From NCBI GenBank assembly GCA_025458755.1, contig JALORT010000173.1, forward strand, positions 1-5,491: a stretch of 5,491 nucleotides of DNA. Reading direction: 5' to 3'. This DNA is from Methylotetracoccus sp. GTDB taxonomy: Bacteria; Pseudomonadota; Gammaproteobacteria; Methylococcales; Methylococcaceae. Each line of letters begins with the position of its first letter. Positions within the stretch are counted from its first letter, which is position 1. Below are positions 1-5,253 of this stretch, one piece after another. The notes beneath the pieces are model-generated. The model did not search any database. It was not told the origin of the DNA and saw only the letters and a program-made list of their open reading frames with translations. The position numbers were made by a program, and so were the translations under genes.

Positions 1-2
1 TC

Positions 3-353
3 TTTCGTGGCGCAAACAGTCAGAAACACCGATTCCGACGAGCACCCGAGCGGCTGGTTTGGGGACGGCCGGCCGACTATATTCAGACCGCGAGGGGGGA
101 TTTGCTGCTGACTTCGGGGTGGTGGGGCTTGGCGCGCCACATGAACTATTGCGGCGACCTGATGATCGCCTTGTCCTGGTGTCTACCAGCCGGGATCGGG
201 CATGTGTTGCCCTACTTCCACATCGTGTACTTCACGATTCTTCTGGTTCACCGAGAGCGGCGGGACGATGCCATGTGTCTCGCGAAATATCGGGAGGATT
301 GGCGGCGCTATCGGCAACGGGTGCCGTGGCGCATCGTACCCGGTCTCTATTGA
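3..353 (+). CDS. Sterol C14-reductase-like protein (ERG4/ERG24 family), C-terminal part
   Basis: This is the 3' end of a gene that starts left of the window; 116 codons are visible before the TGA at 351-353. An open frame runs from base 3 and reads FRGANSQKHRFRR, then WGRPADYIQT, then GWWGLARHMNYCGD. This matches the order of motifs in the C-terminal membrane domain of sterol delta-14 reductases (fungal Erg24, human LBR/TM7SF2). Bases 249-302 encode HRERRDDAMCLAKYREDW, which fits the family signature HRxxRDxxxCxxKYxxDW, and the tail RVPWRIVPGLY is also typical. Members are multi-pass inner-membrane enzymes that use NADPH to reduce a sterol double bond; the visible part covers the region that binds NADPH in the family. 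Two hydrophobic stretches flank the LPYFHIVYF segment. Exact substrate cannot be settled from the C-terminus; delta-14 reduction is the best guess because of similarity to LBR. An internal ATG at 102 is not the real start, since homology continues upstream. Confidence 0.9.
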   Translation, partial: FRGANSQKHRFRRAPERLVWGRPADYIQTARGDLLLTSGWWGLARHMNYCGDLMIALSWCLPAGIGHVLPYFHIVYFTILLVHRERRDDAMCLAKYREDWRRYRQRVPWRIVPGLY

Positions 354-456
354 TCGCCCAATCCTGCGCGGCGGCCCAGAAATCCCAGGATCGGATCGCA
401 GTTCGCTCGTGGGCTCGTGGAGAGGCTCGGACTGAGCAAGGCCGAGATTCTGCTCG
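354..456. other. Convergent intergenic spacer, possible small gene remnant
   Basis: This spacer separates the 3' ends of the sterol reductase and the aminotransferase. I see no hairpin followed by a T-run, so no clear terminator. The plus-strand frame in phase with the sterol reductase encodes FARGLVERLGLSKAEILLVS at 402-461. It resembles the C-terminal helix and strand of DUF167 (YggU-type) proteins, but there is no start, the rest of that domain is absent, and the stretch runs into the aminotransferase 3' end. It may be a decayed fragment or chance. Confidence 0.3.
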
Positions 457-1629
457 TCAGCGCGCGCGGGCTGAACGGTCCTGAGCCAGGAAGGTTTGCA
501 GCCTCGTCAGCGCCTCGCCCATCCGCGGAATCGTCGCGGTAAACGAAAAGCGCAGATACCGCTCCGGATGATGCGCGCCGAAATCTTTCCCGGGCGTGAT
601 GGCGACGCCGGCTTGCTCCAGGATGCGCTTGGCGAACTCACTGCTGTCGACCGTGAAGGCAGAGCACTCGGCGTAAACGTAGAACGCGCCTTGCGGGAGG
701 GCGGGTACCGCGAACCCCAACTGGATCAGGCCGGCCACGAGAAAATCGCGCCGTTCGGCAAACGAACGACAACGCTGGTCCAGTTCTTCCCGGCATTCCT
801 GTGACAGCGCGGCCAACGCCGCCTGCTGGCTTGGCAGCGGGGCCGAAATGAAAAGGTTCTGTGCCATACGCTCAGCGTGCTCGACGAACGTATCGGGCAC
901 CACGGCCCAGCCGACCCGCCAGCCGGTCATGCCGAAATACTTGGAAAAGCTATTGACCACGAAAACCTCGTCTGTAAATTCCAACGCCGTTGGTGAGTGC
1001 GCCGCGTACTCGAGGCCATGGTAGATTTCATCGGCGATGAAAAAGCCGCCTCGACGCTCCGAAAAGCGAAGCAAGTCCGCCAGTGTCTCGCGAGAAACGA
1101 TCGTTCCTGTGGGGTTGGATGGGGAGGCCAGAATGGCTCCTCGGGTGTCGTGGGTCCAGTTCTCAACAAATAGGGCCTGAGTGAAATGAAAATTGGTCTC
1201 CGGTCCGACGGGAATGGCCGTGGCCGTGCCGCCGAAGAGCCGAATCAGATTGGCGTAGCAAGGATAACCGGGGTCGCCCAACAAAATGCGGTCGCCGTCG
1301 GCGACCAGCATGCCAAAGAGAAGCAAGAACGCCCCCGATGCACCCGGCGTCACGAAGATTCGGGTTGGCGACAGGTCGAGGTGATAACGCTCCCGGTAGT
1401 AGCGCGCAATCGCCTCTCGGAGTTCCGGCAACCCCGCCGCGGGCGTGTAGCGTATCTGCCCCTGATCGAGACATTCCTTGACCTTGCGGATGACCGGTGC
1501 CGGTGTCGGGAAATCAGGCTCGCCGATCTCCAAATGGATCACGTCCTTGCCGAGCCGCTCCAGCTCTTTGGCCCGGTTCAGGATCTCCATGACGAAGAAC
1601 GGTTGGATATTCTTGAGGGGGGGTGACAA
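457..1629 (-). CDS. Class I/II pyridoxal-phosphate-dependent aminotransferase
   Basis: A cytoplasmic fold-type I aminotransferase of 390 residues, the usual family length. It moves an amino group between an amino acid and a 2-oxoacid using PLP. Numbered from the TTG start: the substrate-side motif HLEIGEPDFPTP lies near 32-43, GASGA near 96-100 binds the PLP phosphate, NPTG starts at N172, DEIYHG has D200 and Y203, the Schiff-base lysine is K230 in SFSKYFGMTGWRVGW, and the carboxylate-binding arginine is R360 in YLRFSF. All key residues are present. Start choice: TTG at 1629-1627 has GGAGA six bases upstream and gives the family-like N-terminus SPPLKNIQPFFVMEIL. In-frame ATG at 1662 and GTG at 1674 lie upstream but have no ribosome binding site and would add 11 or 15 atypical residues. 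A TATCAT -10-like hexamer (1666-1661) also fits the TTG start, without a good -35. Substrate is not predictable; family members accept aspartate, alanine or aromatic amino acids. It is transcribed alone, convergent with the sterol gene and divergent from the ATP-grasp operon. Confidence 0.92.
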   Translation of the reverse strand: MSPPLKNIQPFFVMEILNRAKELERLGKDVIHLEIGEPDFPTPAPVIRKVKECLDQGQIRYTPAAGLPELREAIARYYRERYHLDLSPTRIFVTPGASGAFLLLFGMLVADGDRILLGDPGYPCYANLIRLFGGTATAIPVGPETNFHFTQALFVENWTHDTRGAILASPSNPTGTIVSRETLADLLRFSERRGGFFIADEIYHGLEYAAHSPTALEFTDEVFVVNSFSKYFGMTGWRVGWAVVPDTFVEHAERMAQNLFISAPLPSQQAALAALSQECREELDQRCRSFAERRDFLVAGLIQLGFAVPALPQGAFYVYAECSAFTVDSSEFAKRILEQAGVAITPGKDFGAHHPERYLRFSFTATIPRMGEALTRLQTFLAQDRSARAR

Positions 1630-1635
1630 GGTTTT

Positions 1636-1640
1636 TCTCC
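1636..1640 (-). promoter_or_regulatory. Ribosome binding site that decides the aminotransferase start
   Basis: On the minus strand GGAGA (inside GGGAGA) sits six bases before TTG at 1629-1627. Neither upstream start (ATG 1662, GTG 1674) has a purine-rich motif at a suitable distance. This favours a TTG start. Confidence 0.55.
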
Positions 1641-1781
1641 CGCGCCGTTGCAAAGACGGCATGATACGGCACACTGGCGGTACCGACTGCCGACTGGACG
1701 GCAGCTTCGTGGGCGAGGAGAATGCACCTTGGCGTGCTCGCGTCGTCCCATTCGACCGAAAGCGGGCGATAGCGGTGCGAC

Positions 1782-1808
1782 AGGCGGCACTTATTGGTGC
1801 GTCCGCCT
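1782..1808. repeat. Imperfect inverted repeat (hairpin)
   Basis: AGGCGGCAC (1782-1790) can pair with GTG (1797-1799) and CCGCCT (1803-1808), giving 6 plus 3 base pairs with a three-base bulge and a six-base loop. There is no T-run after it, so it is not a standard terminator. It lies amid the GGTGCG repeats and could be a binding site; function unknown. Confidence 0.3.
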
Positions 1809-2006
1809 ATGGTTGGTGCGGCTGATGCGACCTCGTGCCTGCGTCGTAGGACCAAGTCCTGGCGGAGCCTGTGTCTCTGCACCCAGAAGCGCGCTGCGTT
1901 GGGCACATCGGTGCTCCGCGGACCGCCGCAGGGCGTTGGCGCCGGTCGCCGAGGAGTGGTTTCCGGGCGGGCGGGGTCGCGCCCTAATCACTATGGCCAG
2001 AATTTT

Positions 2007-2038
2007 GCTTCGCTACCGCAAGGGACCCAGTGCGAAGC
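2007..2038 (+). repeat. Inverted repeat in the leader of the ATP-grasp gene
   Basis: GCTTCGC (2007-2013) and GCGAAGC (2032-2038) form a perfect 7-bp stem with an 18-base loop, ending about 80 bp before the ATG at 2120. It could form in the 5' untranslated RNA or serve as an operator. It matches no riboswitch class that I recognise. Confidence 0.3.
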
Positions 2039-2119
2039 TCCCGCGCCATTTTCGGGCGAACCTGTGAAGCGCGCGTTCGCTCCTCGCGGCAAACTGACAC
2101 TCACTCTTTCGCAATCTGC

Positions 2120-3574
2120 ATGACTATTTCATGGCATAGCTATCAAGCCGACGCATATTTTGACGAATTGATCGCCGACAATGGCCTGCCTCGCCCGGGT
2201 GCCGAAACGGTCATTTCGCATTTCGGTGAATTGTCCGATGCCGAAATCGAGGCGAGGAAAGCAGCGGCTGAAGCTGAGATCCTCAGTATGGGGATCACGT
2301 TCTCCGTCTACAGCGAGAGCGAAGGATCCATCGACCGGGCCTGGCCTTTCGACATCATCCCACGCACGATCGGTCTGCGCGAATGGATGACGATCGAACA
2401 AGGCCTTATTCAGCGCGTCAAGGCGTTGAACCGCTTCATTGACGACATCTATCACGATCAGAACATTGTTCGGGACGGCGTATTTCCGAAGACGCTGCTG
2501 GCCGATTCAAAGAACTTTCGGCCGGAATGTGTCGGCGTCGATCCGCCGCTCGGTGTGTGGGCGCACGTGTGCGGTTCCGATCTGGTGCGCGACAGGGACG
2601 GCACCGTCTATGTGCTGGAAGATAACCTACGGGTCCCGTCGGGTGTTTCCTACATGCTCGAGAACCGGTTGGTGATGAAGCGGGTTTTCCCCGAGCTATT
2701 CGAGAATATCAGTATTCAACCGGTGGATGACTACCCGTCTCAGCTCTATGCCTGCCTGGCTTCGCTCGCGCCACCGGATGTGGATTATCCGGAGGTCGTG
2801 GTGCTGACTCCGGGCATTTACAACTCCGCCTATTTCGAGCACTGCTATCTGGCTCAGCAGATGGGGGCGGAGCTGGTCGAAGGCAGCGATCTGATCGTCG
2901 GTGACGACGATTGTGTCTACATGAGGACCATCGAAGGACTCGGTAGGGTCCATGTGATCTACCGCCGGATCGACGACCTGTTCCTGGATCCCGAAGCTTT
3001 CAATCCAGACTCGGTGCTCGGAGTACCCGGCTTGCTTAGGGCGTGGAAGCGCGGCAAAGTGGCTTTAGCGAACGCTCCGGGTGCGGGCGTGGCCGATGAC
3101 AAGGTCGTTTATACCTATGTCCCGGAGATTATCGAATACTACTTGGGCGAACAGCCCATCTTGCGAAATGTTCCTTCCTACCGCTGCAGCGATCCGGAGC
3201 AGCGCGATTACGTGCTCGGCCATCTGGACGAGTTGGTGGTCAAGCCGGCTAATGAATCCGGCGGCTATGGCATTCTGATCGGCCCGAAATCGACGCGAAA
3301 AGAGCGCGACTGGTTTGCCGAACAGATCAGAAAGGATCCCAGAAACTACATGGCGCAGCCGCTGTTGATACTGTCGACGGCGCCGACCCTGGTGGACCTG
3401 CACGTGGAACCCCGCCATCTGGATCTCCGGCCGTTTATTTTGTCCGGACTTCAAACCTATGTCACCAACGGCGGATTGACCCGCGTGGCCCTCCGCAAGG
3501 GGTCAACGGTGGTGAATTCGTCGCAAGGCGGCGGCAGCAAGGACACCTGGATCGTCAACGACGACGAGAGTTGA
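2120..3574 (+). CDS. Circularly permuted ATP-grasp protein (DUF404/DUF407 type)
   Basis: A 484-residue cytoplasmic protein, normal length for the circularly permuted type 2 ATP-grasp family. Visible motifs in order: YQADAYFDEL near 8-17; GVWAHVCGSDLVRD near 145-158 followed by VLEDNLRVPSGVSYMLENR near 165-183; HVIYRRIDDLFLDP near 278-291; GAGVADDK near 321-328; the lysine-bearing strand and glycine loop VVKPANESGGYGI near 373-385 (K375); the acidic DLRPF near 435-439; and ALRKGSTVVNSSQGGGSKDTW near 457-477. These are the conserved nucleotide and metal binding elements, so it looks active. The family is predicted to join a carboxylate to an amine with ATP, making peptide-like products or tags; no substrate is established here. 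ATG at 2120 was chosen because family homology begins right after it; the frame stays open 30 codons upstream to an ATG at 2030, but that extension is arginine-rich and not family-like. There is no strong Shine-Dalgarno motif. It is followed after 2 bp by the alpha-E gene. Confidence 0.93.
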   Translation: MTISWHSYQADAYFDELIADNGLPRPGAETVISHFGELSDAEIEARKAAAEAEILSMGITFSVYSESEGSIDRAWPFDIIPRTIGLREWMTIEQGLIQRVKALNRFIDDIYHDQNIVRDGVFPKTLLADSKNFRPECVGVDPPLGVWAHVCGSDLVRDRDGTVYVLEDNLRVPSGVSYMLENRLVMKRVFPELFENISIQPVDDYPSQLYACLASLAPPDVDYPEVVVLTPGIYNSAYFEHCYLAQQMGAELVEGSDLIVGDDDCVYMRTIEGLGRVHVIYRRIDDLFLDPEAFNPDSVLGVPGLLRAWKRGKVALANAPGAGVADDKVVYTYVPEIIEYYLGEQPILRNVPSYRCSDPEQRDYVLGHLDELVVKPANESGGYGILIGPKSTRKERDWFAEQIRKDPRNYMAQPLLILSTAPTLVDLHVEPRHLDLRPFILSGLQTYVTNGGLTRVALRKGSTVVNSSQGGGSKDTWIVNDDES

Positions 3575-3576
3575 TC

Positions 3577-4557
3577 ATGACGATGCTGTCTCGTGTTGCC
3601 GAACATTTGTACTGGATGGCGCGCTACTTGGAGCGGGCGGAGAACACCGCGCGGCTGATTACCGCGAATGCCAATCTGATCCTGGACCTACCGAAAAACA
3701 TCCGTCCCGGCTGGGAATCGCTGATCGCGATCACCGGCAGCCGCGAGCTGTTTTCGGAACACTGTCCGGCGACGAACGAGAGCAGTGTGATTCGGTTTTT
3801 GATTGGGGATCAGCGGAATCCCGCGTCGATTTTGTGTTCTCTTCGCTTCGCGCGGGAAAATGCGCGAACCGTGCGCGACATCATCCCCCGTGAGGCTTGG
3901 GAACAGATCAATGAACTGTATCTTCGGGCCAATGATCATCTGGCGAACGGGCTGTCGGCGCGACGACGATTCGGCTACTTGAAGGACATCATTCTCGGTG
4001 TGCAGCAACTGGCCGGGATCGCCGCTGGAACGATGAGTCATGATGCCGGCTACGAGTTCTACCGGCTGGGATGCAATCTCGAGCGGGCCGATATGACGAC
4101 CCGGATCATCGACGTCCGCTATCAAGATTATGAGGCCGAGGTAGCCGAGGCGATGAGGCCGTTCGAGAATATTCTGTGGATGAGTGTGCTCAAGTCGCTG
4201 ACCGCTTATCAAATGTACCGGCGCCATCGCCAAGCCGCAGTCACACGCTTGGATGTGGTCGAGTTTCTGCTGAAAGACCGCGCGTTTCCGCGTTCGACAC
4301 GGTTTTGTATCGATGAGATGGCAGATTGCCTGCGAAATTTGCCGCGCTCCCAGAAGCCGCTGGAATTGCTCGGGCCATTGGATGAGCTGATCGACGGTTG
4401 TTGCGCCTCGACGCTGGCGCAAGAGGATTTGCACGAGTTCATTGACAAATTGCAGATCCGATTGGCGGATGTGCATACGGCGGTCAAGATTTGCTATTTC
4501 GAAGCCTCTGTCGTGGGTGAAGGAGGGGCAACGAGCGCGTCCTCGCAAGCGGCGTAG
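3577..4557 (+). CDS. Alpha-E domain protein (DUF403)
   Basis: A 326-residue, almost wholly helical cytoplasmic protein that spans a complete alpha-E domain. It starts with the family hallmark MLSRVAEHLYWMARYLERAENTARL (two residues after the chosen start) and also shows SILCSLRFARENARTVRD near 84-101, GCNLERADMTTRIIDVRY near 167-184, and the C-terminal VHTAVKICYFE near 302-312. No membrane segment or signal peptide is seen. The biochemical role is unknown; the family almost always sits beside circularly permuted ATP-grasp genes and is thought to help in the same amide-bond-forming system. ATG at 3577 lies 2 bp after the ATP-grasp stop, so translation is probably coupled. The in-frame ATG at 3583 and TTG at 3571 are alternatives. 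The final residues after CYFEASV are alanine/serine-rich and variable. The transglutaminase-like gene that often follows is missing from the next 934 bp. Confidence 0.92.
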   Translation: MTMLSRVAEHLYWMARYLERAENTARLITANANLILDLPKNIRPGWESLIAITGSRELFSEHCPATNESSVIRFLIGDQRNPASILCSLRFARENARTVRDIIPREAWEQINELYLRANDHLANGLSARRRFGYLKDIILGVQQLAGIAAGTMSHDAGYEFYRLGCNLERADMTTRIIDVRYQDYEAEVAEAMRPFENILWMSVLKSLTAYQMYRRHRQAAVTRLDVVEFLLKDRAFPRSTRFCIDEMADCLRNLPRSQKPLELLGPLDELIDGCCASTLAQEDLHEFIDKLQIRLADVHTAVKICYFEASVVGEGGATSASSQAA

Positions 4558-4764
4558 CGGCGGAGGACATCGGCTTACTTTCGGGGCGGGTTGGAGCTTT
4601 CAGACGGGAGCAGCGCCGGCGGGACACAGGTCGGACGGGACCGGATGTCAAGCCGCGGACCGTTTCAGACCAGAGAGAAGCCCGGCTTGCCGCGGCCTGC
4701 GAACCTTTCACTCGCGGCGTTCTGCACCAACAATAGTCATGACGTCTGCGTATGCGCACGGGTT

Positions 4765-4780
4765 TGGCGCGCCATGGCGC
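4765..4780. repeat. Two overlapping perfect palindromes
   Basis: TGGCGCGCCA (4765-4774) and GCGCCATGGCGC (4769-4780) are each perfect palindromes and overlap by six bases. They lie about 120 bp before the predicted sigma-54 start point near 4895, a usual distance for an enhancer-binding protein site. No regulator can be named from the sequence. Confidence 0.35.
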
Positions 4781-4868
4781 GGACGGGTGTGGCGAGTTGC
4801 AGGTGAAAAAGCGGACTGGTGCAGGGAAAGCGCTGATGGAATGGCGCAAAACCCGCTTGTTCAGGCGA

Positions 4869-4884
4869 TGGCATGGAGTCTGCT
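4869..4884 (+). promoter_or_regulatory. Sigma-54 (RpoN) -24/-12 promoter
   Basis: TGGCATGGAGTCTGCT matches the consensus TGGCAYG-N4-YTGCW, with the invariant GG (4870-4871) and GC (4882-4883) exactly 10 bases apart. Transcription would begin near 4895, about 30 bp before the ATG at 4927. Sigma-54 control is typical of nif genes, which fits the nif-type IscA similarity of the gene downstream. An activator would be needed; no clear NifA site is seen. Confidence 0.6.
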
Positions 4885-4904
4885 GAGTGTGTTAGTAGAC
4901 TCCA
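4874..4904 (+). repeat. Hairpin overlapping the -12 element
   Basis: TGGAGTCTGCT (4874-4884) pairs with AGTAGACTCCA (4894-4904): 11 base pairs with one G-U wobble and a nine-base loop. The left arm contains the -12 part of the sigma-54 promoter and the right arm covers the predicted start point, so as DNA it could be an operator that blocks the promoter. It has no T-run and is unlikely to be a terminator. Confidence 0.5.
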
Positions 4905-4912
4905 ATCTGTCT

Positions 4913-4917
4913 GAGGG
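4913..4917 (+). promoter_or_regulatory. Ribosome binding site of the IscA-like gene
   Basis: GAGGG lies nine bases before the ATG at 4927-4929. It supports that ATG as the start and suggests that the gene is translated although its cysteines are lost. Confidence 0.5.
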
Positions 4918-4926
4918 CTATTCGAG

Positions 4927-5253
4927 ATGGTTACCCTGACTGCGAGCGCCATCCTCGCCGTAGAGCGTTTCGTCAACTCATCCGATTGCCGCGCTGAAGG
5001 CCTACGCATTATCATCTGCCCGACCGGGCGCGACCATATGCATTGTGGGCTGAGACTCGAACAGCGCGCCCAGCCGACGGACCAAGTGATCGACTGCGGT
5101 GCTGTGAAGCTCTTCATCGATCGTGAGAGCGTCCCGTTGGTGGACGATGTGACGATCGACTTCATCGATGATCGCGAGGTCTCCGGATTTCGCTTTACCA
5201 ATCTCCGGCGCAAAGACTCACGGGCCGGCCTGCGCGAAGCCAGTTATCGCTGA
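4927..5253 (+). CDS. HesB/IscA-type protein, nif-paralogue-like, lacking the conserved cysteines
   Basis: A 108-residue cytoplasmic protein of A-type Fe-S carrier length. It follows the family pattern from end to end: MVTLTASAILAVERFV (compare MITLTESA in relatives), GLRI at 25-28, DCGAVKLFIDRESVPLVDDVTIDF in the middle, and SGFRFTN at 86-92. The D-x-DCxG-(V/I) segment is closest in my memory to the IscA paralogue of nif clusters. IscA proteins carry an Fe-S cluster or iron on three cysteines (35, 99 and 101 in E. coli numbering). Here the aligned residues are R35, R99 and G101; the cysteines that remain (21, 31, 40, 57) are not at family positions. It therefore probably cannot act as a normal carrier. 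After N92 the sequence departs from the usual NPxAKxSCGCG tail, perhaps through a one-base insertion near 5204. A sigma-54 promoter and ribosome binding site precede it, so it is likely expressed. It may be a repurposed protein or a decaying copy. Confidence 0.8.
   Translation: MVTLTASAILAVERFVNSSDCRAEGLRIIICPTGRDHMHCGLRLEQRAQPTDQVIDCGAVKLFIDRESVPLVDDVTIDFIDDREVSGFRFTNLRRKDSRAGLREASYR

Larger units (their letters stand above)
1630..2119. other. Divergent intergenic region without a credible gene
   Basis: These 490 bp lie between the divergent aminotransferase and ATP-grasp starts. Open frames here are arginine/glycine-rich, low in complexity, overlap each other on both strands and resemble no family I know. 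The region should hold both promoters, but I find no strong sigma-70 pair. It contains the hexamer GGTGCG three times (1774-1779, 1796-1801, 1815-1820), the last two within an 8-bp direct repeat TTGGTGCG, and two possible stem-loops listed separately. Confidence 0.5.
4558..4926. other. Non-coding region upstream of the IscA-like gene
   Basis: These 369 bp follow the alpha-E stop. No frame shows a recognisable protein, and no remnant of a transglutaminase N-terminus is seen. No hairpin plus T-run terminator was found after 4557. The right half holds regulatory signals: a nested palindrome at 4765-4780, a sigma-54 promoter match at 4869-4884, an overlapping hairpin and a ribosome binding site. 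No perfect NifA site (TGT-N10-ACA) is present; the closest is TGT-N10-ACC at 4646-4661. Confidence 0.5.

Noticed and set aside
59..484. Plus-strand open frame of 141 codons
   Set aside because: It overlaps the sterol reductase C-terminus in another frame and is arginine/alanine-rich.
1514..1906. Minus-strand open frame of 130 codons upstream of the aminotransferase
   Set aside because: It overlaps the aminotransferase start in another frame and has an atypical, low-complexity composition.
2030..2119. N-terminal extension of the ATP-grasp protein from ATG 2030
   Set aside because: The 30 extra residues are arginine-rich, unlike the family, which starts at about the ATG at 2120.
3688..4548. 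Minus-strand open frame of 286 codons
   Set aside because: It lies antisense inside the alpha-E gene, whose plus-strand product matches its family over its full length; the antisense product resembles nothing.
4646..4661. NifA upstream activator site
   Set aside because: TGT-N10-ACC is one base off the TGT-N10-ACA consensus and lies about 245 bp from the predicted start point; it is too weak to annotate.
4723..4823. NtrC binding site
   Set aside because: TGCACC (4723-4728) and GGTGCA (4818-4823) are both present but about 90 bp apart instead of 5 bp, so they do not form a site.
4442..4939. Plus-strand open frame of 165 codons as a gene after alpha-E
   Set aside because: It begins inside alpha-E in another frame, has no ribosome binding site, and its tail shows no transglutaminase or other motif.
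4737..5213. Minus-strand open frame of 158 codons
   Set aside because: It is antisense to most of the IscA-like gene and its promoter, and its product is serine/arginine-rich without family resemblance.
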